Below, one piece after another: positions 1 through 6,104 of a stretch of DNA of 14,386 bases. The notes under the pieces are model-generated. The model worked only from the letters and a program-made list of their open reading frames with translations. It did no database searches and had not been told where the DNA came from. Source of the DNA: an uncultured Collinsella sp. (GTDB lineage Bacteria > Actinomycetota > Coriobacteriia > Coriobacteriales > Coriobacteriaceae); assembly GCA_900542305.1 (NCBI GenBank), contig UQMU01000044.1, positions 1-14,386 on the forward strand, in the 5' to 3' direction. How positions within the stretch are numbered: position 1 is the stretch's first letter; the number at the start of each line of letters is the position of its first letter. A program made the translations under genes and the position numbers.

Positions 1-3
1 CGT

Positions 4-24
4 AGCCCGAGACGGTCCCGGGCT
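4..24. repeat. Imperfect 21-bp palindrome at the window edge
   Basis: AGCCCG at 4-9 pairs with CGGGCT at 19-24, and GAC 11-13 pairs with GTC 15-17 around a central G, leaving one mismatch (10 against 18). No T-tract follows on either strand, so it is not a convincing terminator. It lies beyond the 3' end of the ABC operon and may be part of the repeat-rich region that follows. Confidence 0.5.
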
Positions 25-42
25 GACAATTTCGACTGTAAT

Positions 43-130
43 GGACGTTCTTAAATGACTAGCTGTTGGGGACACTCTTTCGCCACCCGGCAGTTAGGGA
101 CGTTCCTTTTCTGCCGGCAGCTGGGGACAG
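43..130. repeat. Degenerate tandem repeat, GGGAC units of 27-28 bp
   Basis: Four imperfect units each begin with a (G)GGAC block; the GAC triplets lie at 44-46, 71-73, 99-101 and 126-128, which is spacing of 27, 28 and 27 bp. The units share a T-rich middle, and two of them end in CCGGCAG. The arrangement lies just past the last gene of the minus-strand ABC operon. It resembles REP/RAYT-type intergenic repeats with GGGGACAG motifs in other bacteria, but that comparison is from memory. No transposase gene is visible in the window. Confidence 0.6.
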
Positions 131-186
131 TCATTTAAGTCTGTCCCCAATGACCACTCTTGGTCGTTTAAGTCTGTCCCCAATGA
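122..186. repeat. Duplicated 20-mer with GGGGACAG hairpin
   Basis: An exact 20-base sequence, TTTAAGTCTGTCCCCAATGA, occurs at 134-153 and again at 167-186, 33 bp apart. The first copy also closes a hairpin: TGGGGACAG at 122-130 pairs perfectly with CTGTCCCCA at 141-149 around a 10-base loop. Between the copies GACCA (152-156) and TGGTC (161-165) form a small inverted repeat. The block ends 20 bp from the stop codon of the last ABC gene and could stabilise or terminate that transcript, although no T-tract is present. No protein-coding gene is visible in 1-205. Confidence 0.7.
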
Positions 187-205
187 GTACCCGATGGCTA
201 GGCGG

Positions 206-1411
206 CTAGGCGTGGGATTTGGCGTGGGTGAGGGCTAGGCCTACGGCGGCGATGGCGGCGGCGAAGAGCACGGTGACGCCCAGGTCACAGGCGATGTCGC
301 CCAGCACGGTGGACGTCAGGTCCGCGGCGAGCGCCTTGCTGATCGCATCGTTCACCCAATACGTCGGCACAAAGTGCGCCACCGTCTGCACGGCCGAGCC
401 CATCAGCGACAGCGGCATCCAGGCGCCACCCAAAAACGTCATGAGCATGCCGAGTAGGTTGCCCACACCGTTGAGCAGCTCCTCGCGCGCACCCAGGCTC
501 GAAAGCGCAAAGCCAACGGCCAGCGGCGTGCACGCCAGGGCAAACGTCGCCGCCAGCGCCAGGCACACGCGGCCCACGCCAACCTCGGCGACCGCGCCGG
601 CAAAGCCTACGACACCCATCATGCTCGACACAAACCAGATGCAGACGGTGAGCACGGCGGCGGCCGCGAACACGGCGAGCGAGCGCTGGCGCTCGGGAAC
701 CGGGCCGGCATCCATGCGACGCACGCGCTCGGGCTCGTTCATGCCCGAAAACACCAGCCCCACCGACACGATGACCGACGAGATAATCGCGTAGGCGCCA
801 AAGTTGAAATACGTCTCAAGCGTGGCAGCGGCAGTCGAGTCGACCTTGACCTGCTCGATCTGGACCTCGGCGCGCTTCGCGGCCGCATGTTCAGCAGCCT
901 TGGCAACGTCGCCGCTGGAGACAGCGGGCTCAAGCGCAGCCGCAGCGCCCGCGAGCGAGATCCAGCGCGAGGCCTCGGCAGACGAAAGCGCAGCCGCCAT
1001 GGTGCCGGCACCGTAGGTCACATCGAGCTTGGGCAGGGACTCCCCCGCACGGGCGGCTGCAACGAGGTCGCCCTCGAACCCCTCCGGGATAAAAAACACG
1101 CAGTCGGCGCTGCCCTTGGCGCTGTTGCTCTTGGAGAGCGCGTCCGCAAGGTCGTACGTGTCATCGCCGACGTCCGTGACTAGGTCAAAACGCGAGCCTA
1201 GGTGCTTGGTGAGCGCCCGTGAAAGATCACTGCCGTCGCGGTCGACCACGATCACGTTGGTGTCGTAGGGCTTGTACTCGGTGAGCTGCGACGAGTTCCA
1301 GCTCACCGATGCCGCGATAAACACGCCCAACAGCGAAATGAACACCGTGTAGATGACCAGATAAAACGGGTGCGCGAGCGCCATGCGAAGCGCGGTCTTA
1401 AAGGTGCTCAT
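206..1411 (-). CDS. ABC-2 type transporter permease (second permease)
   Basis: This 401-residue integral membrane protein is the second permease of an ABC exporter. It has one N-terminal transmembrane helix (around residues 15-38), a long outward-facing region of about 150 residues, then about five helices in the C-terminal half. One of these contains GGAWMPLSL, the small-residue and proline pattern usual before the last helices of ABC-2 permeases (PF12698-like). I place the start at ATG 1411, because GGAAGGAG lies just upstream. A TTG start at 1426 would put that ribosome-binding site inside the coding region. The gene overlaps the end of the preceding permease by 14 nt, so translational coupling is likely. 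It is the last gene of the operon. The substrate cannot be read from the sequence; drugs, peptides or lipid-linked molecules are usual for the family. Confidence 0.9.
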   Translation of the reverse strand: MSTFKTALRMALAHPFYLVIYTVFISLLGVFIAASVSWNSSQLTEYKPYDTNVIVVDRDGSDLSRALTKHLGSRFDLVTDVGDDTYDLADALSKSNSAKGSADCVFFIPEGFEGDLVAAARAGESLPKLDVTYGAGTMAAALSSAEASRWISLAGAAAALEPAVSSGDVAKAAEHAAAKRAEVQIEQVKVDSTAAATLETYFNFGAYAIISSVIVSVGLVFSGMNEPERVRRMDAGPVPERQRSLAVFAAAAVLTVCIWFVSSMMGVVGFAGAVAEVGVGRVCLALAATFALACTPLAVGFALSSLGAREELLNGVGNLLGMLMTFLGGAWMPLSLMGSAVQTVAHFVPTYWVNDAISKALAADLTSTVLGDIACDLGVTVLFAAAIAAVGLALTHAKSHA

Positions 1412-2585
1412 AGCGGCTCCTTCCAAAGATCAGCGTAGCGGCGGCGACAAACACCAGCGTCATGAGGACAAGCGCGCCGGTGCGAACGGCAAAGGGGCCC
1501 AGGTCTTCAAAGAAATACAGGCGGTTGAACGTGTCGCAGATAAGCTTGACGGGGTTGAACCAGCACTCGGCCGGACAGGCGCGGGCGACGTCGTCGGCAA
1601 GCGCCATCGCCGGCTCGCCGTAGAGTCCGGCGAACAGGGCGCACGTGGTGGCAAAGCCCGTGAGGATGCCCGACTTGGACGCCTTGCCGCCCTTAACGGG
1701 AAGCGTGCCCACAAAGAGTCCCAGGCCCGTGGCGGCAAGCGCAGAAGCGGCACCGCCCACCAGACACAGCCCCTCGCGCCCGCCAAAGTCAACGCCCACG
1801 ACCAGGCGCACGTAGCCGATCGCGATCGTCATCGAGGCAAAGGAAACCAGCCACGAGCCCACAAAGATACCAGCCAGCGACGCCGTTTTGGAAAGACCGC
1901 CCACGCAACGACGTGCGCCAAGGCCCGACAGATTGGGCTGCAAATCGACGACGCTCAAGGCGGCAAACTCGGCAGACATCATCGCAACCAGGCCAAAGAG
2001 CGCGTAATAGTAGATGGTCGTGCCGTCGGGCGTGGTGCGGGTCAGGCTTACGCGGCGGGTGCCGCCCTCGAGCGACAGGGCGCGCGTAACCGCCTCCGGA
2101 TCGGCGAGCGCCGCCGGGTTGTCCTGGGCAATCTGGCGCATGAGCTCGGCATTTTGTGTATACGAGCTTGCCACTGTCTCCAGAATGCTGCGGTCGGTGA
2201 GCACCGACGACGCGCGCGAGCTGCCATAGCTCGAAAGCAACGTGAGTTTGGGCGCGCCTTCGGCGTTAACCGTATAGATGCCTGCGACCTCGCCGGCCTT
2301 AAGCGCACGGTTCGCATCGGCTGCGTCGTCGCACTCGTGGATCTCGAGCAGCTGATCGTCGCCTTCCTTGGCAAGCGACGTCGCCACGTCCTTAAAGGTC
2401 GAAGCGTCCCAGGCCTCGTCCGCCACGACGGCAACCGGCACCGGGTCGATTTTGCCGTCGGAGCTGAGGTTCGCAAACATAAACATGAACATCGTGGAAA
2501 GCGCGATGGGAAAGACCGCGCCCCAGACCCATGTGCTCGGCCGGCGCAGCAGCGTCTTGACCGTGGTGATGATGGTGTTGAACAT
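1398..2585 (-). CDS. ABC-2 type transporter permease (first permease)
   Basis: This 395-residue protein has the same plan as its downstream neighbour: a cytoplasmic N-terminus with basic residues, one helix at about 19-40, an extracytoplasmic domain to about residue 190, then five helices ending near the C-terminus. The two permeases are similar in length and topology but clearly diverged, and they probably form a heterodimeric channel with the ATPase encoded just upstream. The start ATG at 2585 follows a G-rich ribosome-binding site (AGGGGG) and lies 9 nt after the ATPase stop. The 3' end overlaps the next permease start by 14 nt. The substrate is unknown. A role in resistance or export is inferred from the adjacent two-component system. 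Confidence 0.9.
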   Translation of the reverse strand: MFNTIITTVKTLLRRPSTWVWGAVFPIALSTMFMFMFANLSSDGKIDPVPVAVVADEAWDASTFKDVATSLAKEGDDQLLEIHECDDAADANRALKAGEVAGIYTVNAEGAPKLTLLSSYGSSRASSVLTDRSILETVASSYTQNAELMRQIAQDNPAALADPEAVTRALSLEGGTRRVSLTRTTPDGTTIYYYALFGLVAMMSAEFAALSVVDLQPNLSGLGARRCVGGLSKTASLAGIFVGSWLVSFASMTIAIGYVRLVVGVDFGGREGLCLVGGAASALAATGLGLFVGTLPVKGGKASKSGILTGFATTCALFAGLYGEPAMALADDVARACPAECWFNPVKLICDTFNRLYFFEDLGPFAVRTGALVLMTLVFVAAATLIFGRSRYEHL

Positions 2586-2594
2586 GACTGCCCC

Positions 2595-3533
2595 CTAGTC
2601 GCGCAGCTCGCGGCCGGTGATCTCGAGGAACACGTCGTTGAGCGTGGGCGGTTCGGAATAGATACGACCGAGCGCCACGCCGTGCGAGCGAAGCACATCG
2701 AGGATATCCGTGAGGTTATGGGGGCTTGCCTCGCACGAAAACGCGAGCTGGCCCGCCGTCGCGGAAAGATCCAAGACATGCGGAAGGCTCGCGACGGCAC
2801 CGAGCGCCGCGCCCGGCACCTCGCCGACCTCGATCACGACCTTCTCGCCCATCTGAATCATGCGCTTGAGCTCGTCGTTGGTGCCCTGCGCCAACACGCG
2901 CCCGCCGTCCATGATCATGATGCGGCTGCAGATTTGCTCGACTTCTTCCATGTAATGGCTGGTATACACCACCGTGGCGCCTTCGTCACGCAGGCGGCAG
3001 ATGCCCTCCAGAATGGCGTTTCGACTCTGCGGGTCGACCGCCACCGTGGGCTCGTCAAAGAAGATGAGCTCGGGCTTGTGCGCGATGCCGCAGGCAATGT
3101 TGAGGCGACGCGCCAGGCCGCCCGAGAGCTTGTCGGGGCGAAACTTGGTAAAGTCGCCCAGGCCGACAAAGTCGATCGCCTCGTCCACCAGCGCGCGGCG
3201 GCGCTTGCGGTCGCTAACGTAAAGGCTACAGAAATAGTCGATGTTCTCGCGCACGGTAAGCTCGTCGAACACCGCCACCTGCTGCGGCACCACACCGATG
3301 CGGCGCTTGAGGTCGTAGCGGGAGGGCGTCATGGGCTCGCCAAAGAGCTCGATGGTGCCTTTGTCGTAGGCGAGCAGCTGCAGGATGCAGTTGATGGACG
3401 TGGTCTTCCCCGAGCCGTTGGGGCCCAGCAGGCCAAAGATCTCGCCAGGGGCGATGTGCAGGTTAAAGTGGTCGAGCGCGATAAGATCGTCATAGCGCTT
3501 GACGAGGTTTTCGACGCGAACGATGTCAGCCAT
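2595..3533 (-). CDS. ABC transporter ATP-binding protein
   Basis: This is the 312-residue ATPase that powers the two downstream permeases. All nucleotide-binding motifs are present: Walker A GPNGSGKTT (residues 37-45), Q-loop in VVPQQ (81-85), signature LSGGL (136-140), Walker B LIFFDE (156-161), a D-loop in VAVDP, and the switch histidine in TSHYMEE (His193). The C-terminal 90 residues after the nucleotide-binding domain form the accessory region common in DrrA/CcmA-like exporter ATPases. I choose ATG 3533 (protein begins MADIVRV) because AGAAGG lies 8 nt upstream. A longer reading from 3599 adds 22 residues with no family resemblance. It is the first gene of the minus-strand operon, transcribed divergently from the histidine kinase. 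Confidence 0.94.
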   Translation of the reverse strand: MADIVRVENLVKRYDDLIALDHFNLHIAPGEIFGLLGPNGSGKTTSINCILQLLAYDKGTIELFGEPMTPSRYDLKRRIGVVPQQVAVFDELTVRENIDYFCSLYVSDRKRRRALVDEAIDFVGLGDFTKFRPDKLSGGLARRLNIACGIAHKPELIFFDEPTVAVDPQSRNAILEGICRLRDEGATVVYTSHYMEEVEQICSRIMIMDGGRVLAQGTNDELKRMIQMGEKVVIEVGEVPGAALGAVASLPHVLDLSATAGQLAFSCEASPHNLTDILDVLRSHGVALGRIYSEPPTLNDVFLEITGRELRD

Positions 3534-3732
3534 GGGACGGCCCTTCTGTTGCTTGCGGCCCGGTACGATTGCATCATCGCAGGAGCTGCCGGCGTGCACC
3601 AGTGAGCTTTGTCACGAGTGCGGAGGTCTTGGTCGTGCGGTCTGCCGGCACCCCCGCTTTGCCGCACGGGAGGAATGTCACGGTTGCGCAGGCAGCCCCT
3701 CCACCATGCGCGGCTTCGCGTACAATACCCGT
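3534..3732. promoter_or_regulatory. Divergent regulatory region between ABC operon and two-component system
   Basis: This 199-bp gap must hold the promoters for the leftward ABC operon and the rightward kinase-regulator operon, and is the natural place for the response regulator to bind. Visible symmetry includes CACGA (about 3612) facing TCGTG (about 3634) and the palindrome TGCCGGCA (about 3653). None matches an operator I recognise. No good -35/-10 pair for the ABC operon could be identified by eye. The plus-strand -10 is listed separately. Confidence 0.6.
3721..3726 (+). promoter_or_regulatory. -10 element TACAAT, suggesting a leaderless kinase mRNA
   Basis: TACAAT at 3721-3726 fits the bacterial -10 consensus (TAnnnT) and ends six bases before ATG 3733. 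Transcription starting about seven bases downstream would begin on the start codon itself, and no Shine-Dalgarno sequence precedes that ATG. This arrangement is typical of leaderless genes, which are common in Actinobacteria. No clear -35 lies 16-18 bp upstream. It supports choosing ATG 3733 over the upstream ATG at 3706. Confidence 0.6.
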
Positions 3733-4878
3733 ATGAACAGGCTTTTCGACAAATTGATCGTGCTGACGTGCTGTATTGCGGCCGCCATGGGTCTTGCTGT
3801 GGACGCTCGCCTGGTCGCGGCGTTTTGCCTTGGCGTTATTGCCACCTCGCTGGCCGAGGTCGTACAGGGAAACCGCGCCCGCCGTGTGAGCGAGGCCGCG
3901 AGCTACGCCTGCATCATCGCGGCTGTCTTCGTGCCGCCGTTTGTGCCGTTTGCGCCTCTCGCTCTCTATGACATCGCGCGACGCGTTCGCCGTGAACGAA
4001 TCTGGCCCGCGCTGGCGATTGGCGCCGTGTTTGTCTGCGCGCTTGTCGCGGACCTTCGTGGTGGCGTGCTCACCACCCGAACGCTGCTGTTAACCGCCAT
4101 CCTTTCGGTTGCCGCCACCTTGCTATCGCTACGCACCGCCCAGTTGGAGCGCGAGCAGCGGCGCATGCGCCGCACCCGCGACGAGCTGCAGGAACGAGCC
4201 CTCGCGCTCGAGGCGCGCAACCGCGATCTTGCCGATCGCCAGGACTACGAAGTCGAGCTCGCGACGCTCGCCGAACGCGCCCGCATCGCGCGCGAGATCC
4301 ACGATAACGTCGGGCACCAGCTCACGCGCGCCTCACTGCAGGCCGAAGCCCTACGCGTGGTCCACGCCGACGAGCCTGGCGTCGCCGCCGATTTCGCCGA
4401 CGTTAAACGCACGGTTGACGAGGCGCTCCAGCTTGTGCGCACCAGCGTCCACGCGCTCAACGACAACGCCGTCGACCTTTCCGTGCAGCTCGAACGCATT
4501 GTCGAAGGCACACGCTCGGACGGCGACCCGCAGATTGAGCTTGAAGTTATGGCCGAACATGCGCCCGCAAACGTCGCCAACTGCTTTGCAGCGGTCCTGC
4601 GCGAAGCGCTCTCCAATACCATGCGCCACGCTTGCGCCCAGACCGTCACCGTACGGTGCATGGAGCATCCGTCGTTTTACCAGCTCATTGTTACCGACGA
4701 TGGCGTGGGTGAGGTCCAAGCAAGCGGCCGCGGCACCGCGGAGGGCATGGGGCTCGCCTCCATGCGCGAGCGCATCGAGGCGCTTGGCGGCACCTTCACC
4801 GCCGGCCCGCGTGCCGGCGCCGGCGGCTGGCGTGTGTTTGCCACCGTTCCCAAACAGCAAGGAGATGAGGGCCGATGA
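3733..4878 (+). CDS. Sensor histidine kinase, NarL/DesK-type (HisKA_3)
   Basis: This 381-residue membrane kinase should autophosphorylate and pass the phosphate to the response regulator encoded directly after it. The N-terminal 135 residues carry about five hydrophobic helices with very short loops and no extracytoplasmic sensor domain. A charged, probably coiled-coil linker (about 134-180) follows. The phosphoacceptor is His190 in REIHDNVGHQL. The ATPase domain shows an N-box (Glu291 to Asn295, EALSN), a G1 box DDGVG (322-326) and a G2 box GMGLASMRER (from 338). The start at ATG 3733 is supported by the -10 element just upstream; the frame stays open to 3499 but has no ribosome-binding site there. 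The lack of a sensor domain suggests it reads the membrane or its partner ABC transporter, as DesK- and Bce/Lia-type kinases do; this is inference. Confidence 0.93.
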   Translation: MNRLFDKLIVLTCCIAAAMGLAVDARLVAAFCLGVIATSLAEVVQGNRARRVSEAASYACIIAAVFVPPFVPFAPLALYDIARRVRRERIWPALAIGAVFVCALVADLRGGVLTTRTLLLTAILSVAATLLSLRTAQLEREQRRMRRTRDELQERALALEARNRDLADRQDYEVELATLAERARIAREIHDNVGHQLTRASLQAEALRVVHADEPGVAADFADVKRTVDEALQLVRTSVHALNDNAVDLSVQLERIVEGTRSDGDPQIELEVMAEHAPANVANCFAAVLREALSNTMRHACAQTVTVRCMEHPSFYQLIVTDDGVGEVQASGRGTAEGMGLASMRERIEALGGTFTAGPRAGAGGWRVFATVPKQQGDEGR

Positions 4879-5504
4879 GGCTCATCGTTGTCGACGACGA
4901 CCGCTTGGTGGTCGATTCGCTCAAGATTATCTTGGGCGCCCAGCCGCAGATCGAAGTGGTGGGCACCGGTGCCAACGGCAACGATGCGGTGGCGCTCTAC
5001 GCCGAGCACGCACCCGATATTGCGCTGCTCGACATCCAGATGCCGGGACGCGACGGCCTTTCGGCCGCGCGCGAGATCCTTGAGCACGACCCTGCGGCGC
5101 GCGTGGTGTTTCTGACGACGTTCTCGGATGACGAGTACATTGTGTCGGCGCTCAAGCTGGGCGCCCGCGGCTACCTGATCAAGACCGATGTCGCTGCCAT
5201 TCCGCCGGCGTTGGCGCAGGTCATGGACGGCAAACGCGTGCTCGAGGGCAAGGCGATCGAAGATATCAACTTTGATGGGGCGGACGTCGAGGCCGGCGCG
5301 ACCCGCCGGCCCGCCGCCTTTGCCGGTCTGACCGACCGCGAGTTCGAAGTCGCCGAGCTCATCGCCCGCGGCCTCGACAACAAGAAGATCGCTGCCACCG
5401 CCTATATGGGCGAAGGCACCGTGCGCAACCACATCAGCTCAATCCTGGCAAAGATGGGCCTGCGCAACCGCACGCAGATCGCTATCGCCTACCTGCGAGG
5501 GTAG
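4875..5504 (+). CDS. Response regulator, NarL/FixJ family (REC + LuxR-type HTH)
   Basis: This 209-residue protein is the transcription factor partnered with the upstream kinase; the two genes overlap by four bases (ATGA). The receiver domain spans residues 1-120, with the acidic cluster VVDDD (Asp7-Asp9), phosphoacceptor Asp53 in LLDIQMPG, Thr81/Thr82 and Lys103 in GYLIKTD. A LuxR-type helix-turn-helix spans about 151-209, beginning LTDREFEVAELIARG and including the recognition-helix region EGTVRNHISSILAKM. All residues needed for phosphorylation-controlled DNA binding are present and the length is normal. The likely target is the divergent ABC operon promoter, inferred from position. No terminator follows directly; palindromic element A begins 60 bp after the stop and may serve as one. 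Confidence 0.95.
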   Translation: MRLIVVDDDRLVVDSLKIILGAQPQIEVVGTGANGNDAVALYAEHAPDIALLDIQMPGRDGLSAAREILEHDPAARVVFLTTFSDDEYIVSALKLGARGYLIKTDVAAIPPALAQVMDGKRVLEGKAIEDINFDGADVEAGATRRPAAFAGLTDREFEVAELIARGLDNKKIAATAYMGEGTVRNHISSILAKMGLRNRTQIAIAYLRG

Positions 5505-5564
5505 TTGCCCGAAGACCGACCGTTCCGGCATAGCAAAATGGCTGCTACCGATTTAAGGCCATTT

Positions 5565-5718
5565 CAAAACTATGCCGGTTTACGGGGCCAAACTCAGGAC
5601 CCCCATCCATACCCGCGTTTTCTGCAAAATGACGGCTCGTCTACCTGCGGTTTTATTTTCACGAATATCGGCATGGTTGGAGACTCGTAACTCAGCCCCG
5701 TAAACCGGCATAGTTTTG
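5565..5718. repeat. Palindromic element type A, copy 1 (154 bp)
   Basis: A perfect 24-bp inverted repeat bounds the element: 5565-5588 (beginning CAAAACTATGCCGG) and 5695-5718 (ending CCGGCATAGTTTTG). Inside is a 74-nt core (5607-5680) shared with all other elements of this family. Copy 2 at 12880-13033 has the same length and about 116 of 154 identical bases without gaps. A half-arm-like CCGGCATAG also occurs at 5525-5533. I see no target-site duplication and no coding capacity. It lies 60 bp past the response-regulator stop and could act as that operon's terminator. Confidence 0.85.
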
Positions 5719-5760
5719 TTCGGGCGGCCCTGGACGAGTGCCTCCGCCAGCCTCGCGGGA

Positions 5761-5797
5761 CCAAAATGATCCGTTTTCCTCCATCCCCAAGGGATCA
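5761..5797. repeat. Motif C, copy 1
   Basis: A 37-bp motif beginning CCAAAATGATCCGTTTTCCT recurs at 12577-12613 and, more diverged, at 12816-12852. Here and at 12577 it precedes a type B element at exactly the same distance, so C and B together form a 211-bp block. Confidence 0.8.
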
Positions 5798-5809
5798 GCC
5801 GGAACCGCT

Positions 5810-5971
5810 CGCCACGAAATCGGCCCATCTACTACGTTTGACGCGATACCCATGACCATACCTTCGTTTTGAACAAAACCACAGGCGTTCTACCTGCGGT
5901 TTTGTTTTCGCGTTTTTTGGCATGGTTGGGGGTAAGGGGCTAAACGTAGTAGATGGGCCGGTTTCGTGGCG
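5810..5971. repeat. Palindromic element type B, copy 1 (162 bp)
   Basis: Inverted arms of 30 bp (5810-5839 and 5942-5971) match at 29 of 30 positions and contain CGGCCCATCTACTACGTTT. The shared 74-nt core lies at 5856-5929. Within the core, 5872-5885 pairs with 5893-5906 (13 of 14 positions, 7-base loop) and is followed on the plus strand by T-runs, so it resembles a terminator for plus-strand transcription. The other copy is at 12626-12787. Confidence 0.85.
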
Positions 5972-5984
5972 CGCCCCCGGCGCA

Positions 5985-6026
5985 TAAAAGCGCCGCCACG
6001 GAGGAGGGAGATACCTCCGTGGCGGC
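5985..6026 (-). terminator. Rho-independent terminator of the adhesin gene
   Basis: Perfect 13-bp stem, 5992-6004 against 6014-6026 (GCCGCCACGGAGG and its complement), with a 9-base loop. On the minus strand it is followed by GCTTTTATG, a short T-run at 5986-5989. It lies about 80 bp after the stop codon of the giant surface protein gene. Confidence 0.8.
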
Positions 6027-6067
6027 TGGGGCTGGGGGTGGGGCTATGTTCTGGCTCCCCGCCGGCC

Positions 6068-6091
6068 GCCCGGGGCCTTCTGGCCCCGGGC
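6068..6091 (-). other. GC-rich stem-loop just after the adhesin stop
   Basis: GCCCGGGGCC (6068-6077) pairs perfectly with GGCCCCGGGC (6082-6091) around a TTCT loop, 13 nt past the stop codon on the minus strand. No T-tract follows, so it may protect the mRNA 3' end or assist the terminator at 5985-6026 rather than terminate alone. Confidence 0.6.
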
Positions 6092-6104
6092 GCTGCCAGC
6101 GTGC

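Noticed and set aside
1383..3605. Long plus-strand open frame of 740 codons opposite the ABC operon
   Set aside because: It lies antisense to three well-supported genes, its product is rich in Arg, His and Gly with no recognisable domain, and high GC commonly leaves such mirror frames open.
4677..5432. Minus-strand open frame of 251 codons over the kinase-regulator junction
   Set aside because: The plus-strand genes have complete catalytic motifs and a classic ATGA overlap; the antisense product resembles nothing.
5505..5828. Short open frames within the intergenic palindromic elements
   Set aside because: They cross inverted-repeat arms, lack ribosome-binding sites and are not conserved between element copies.
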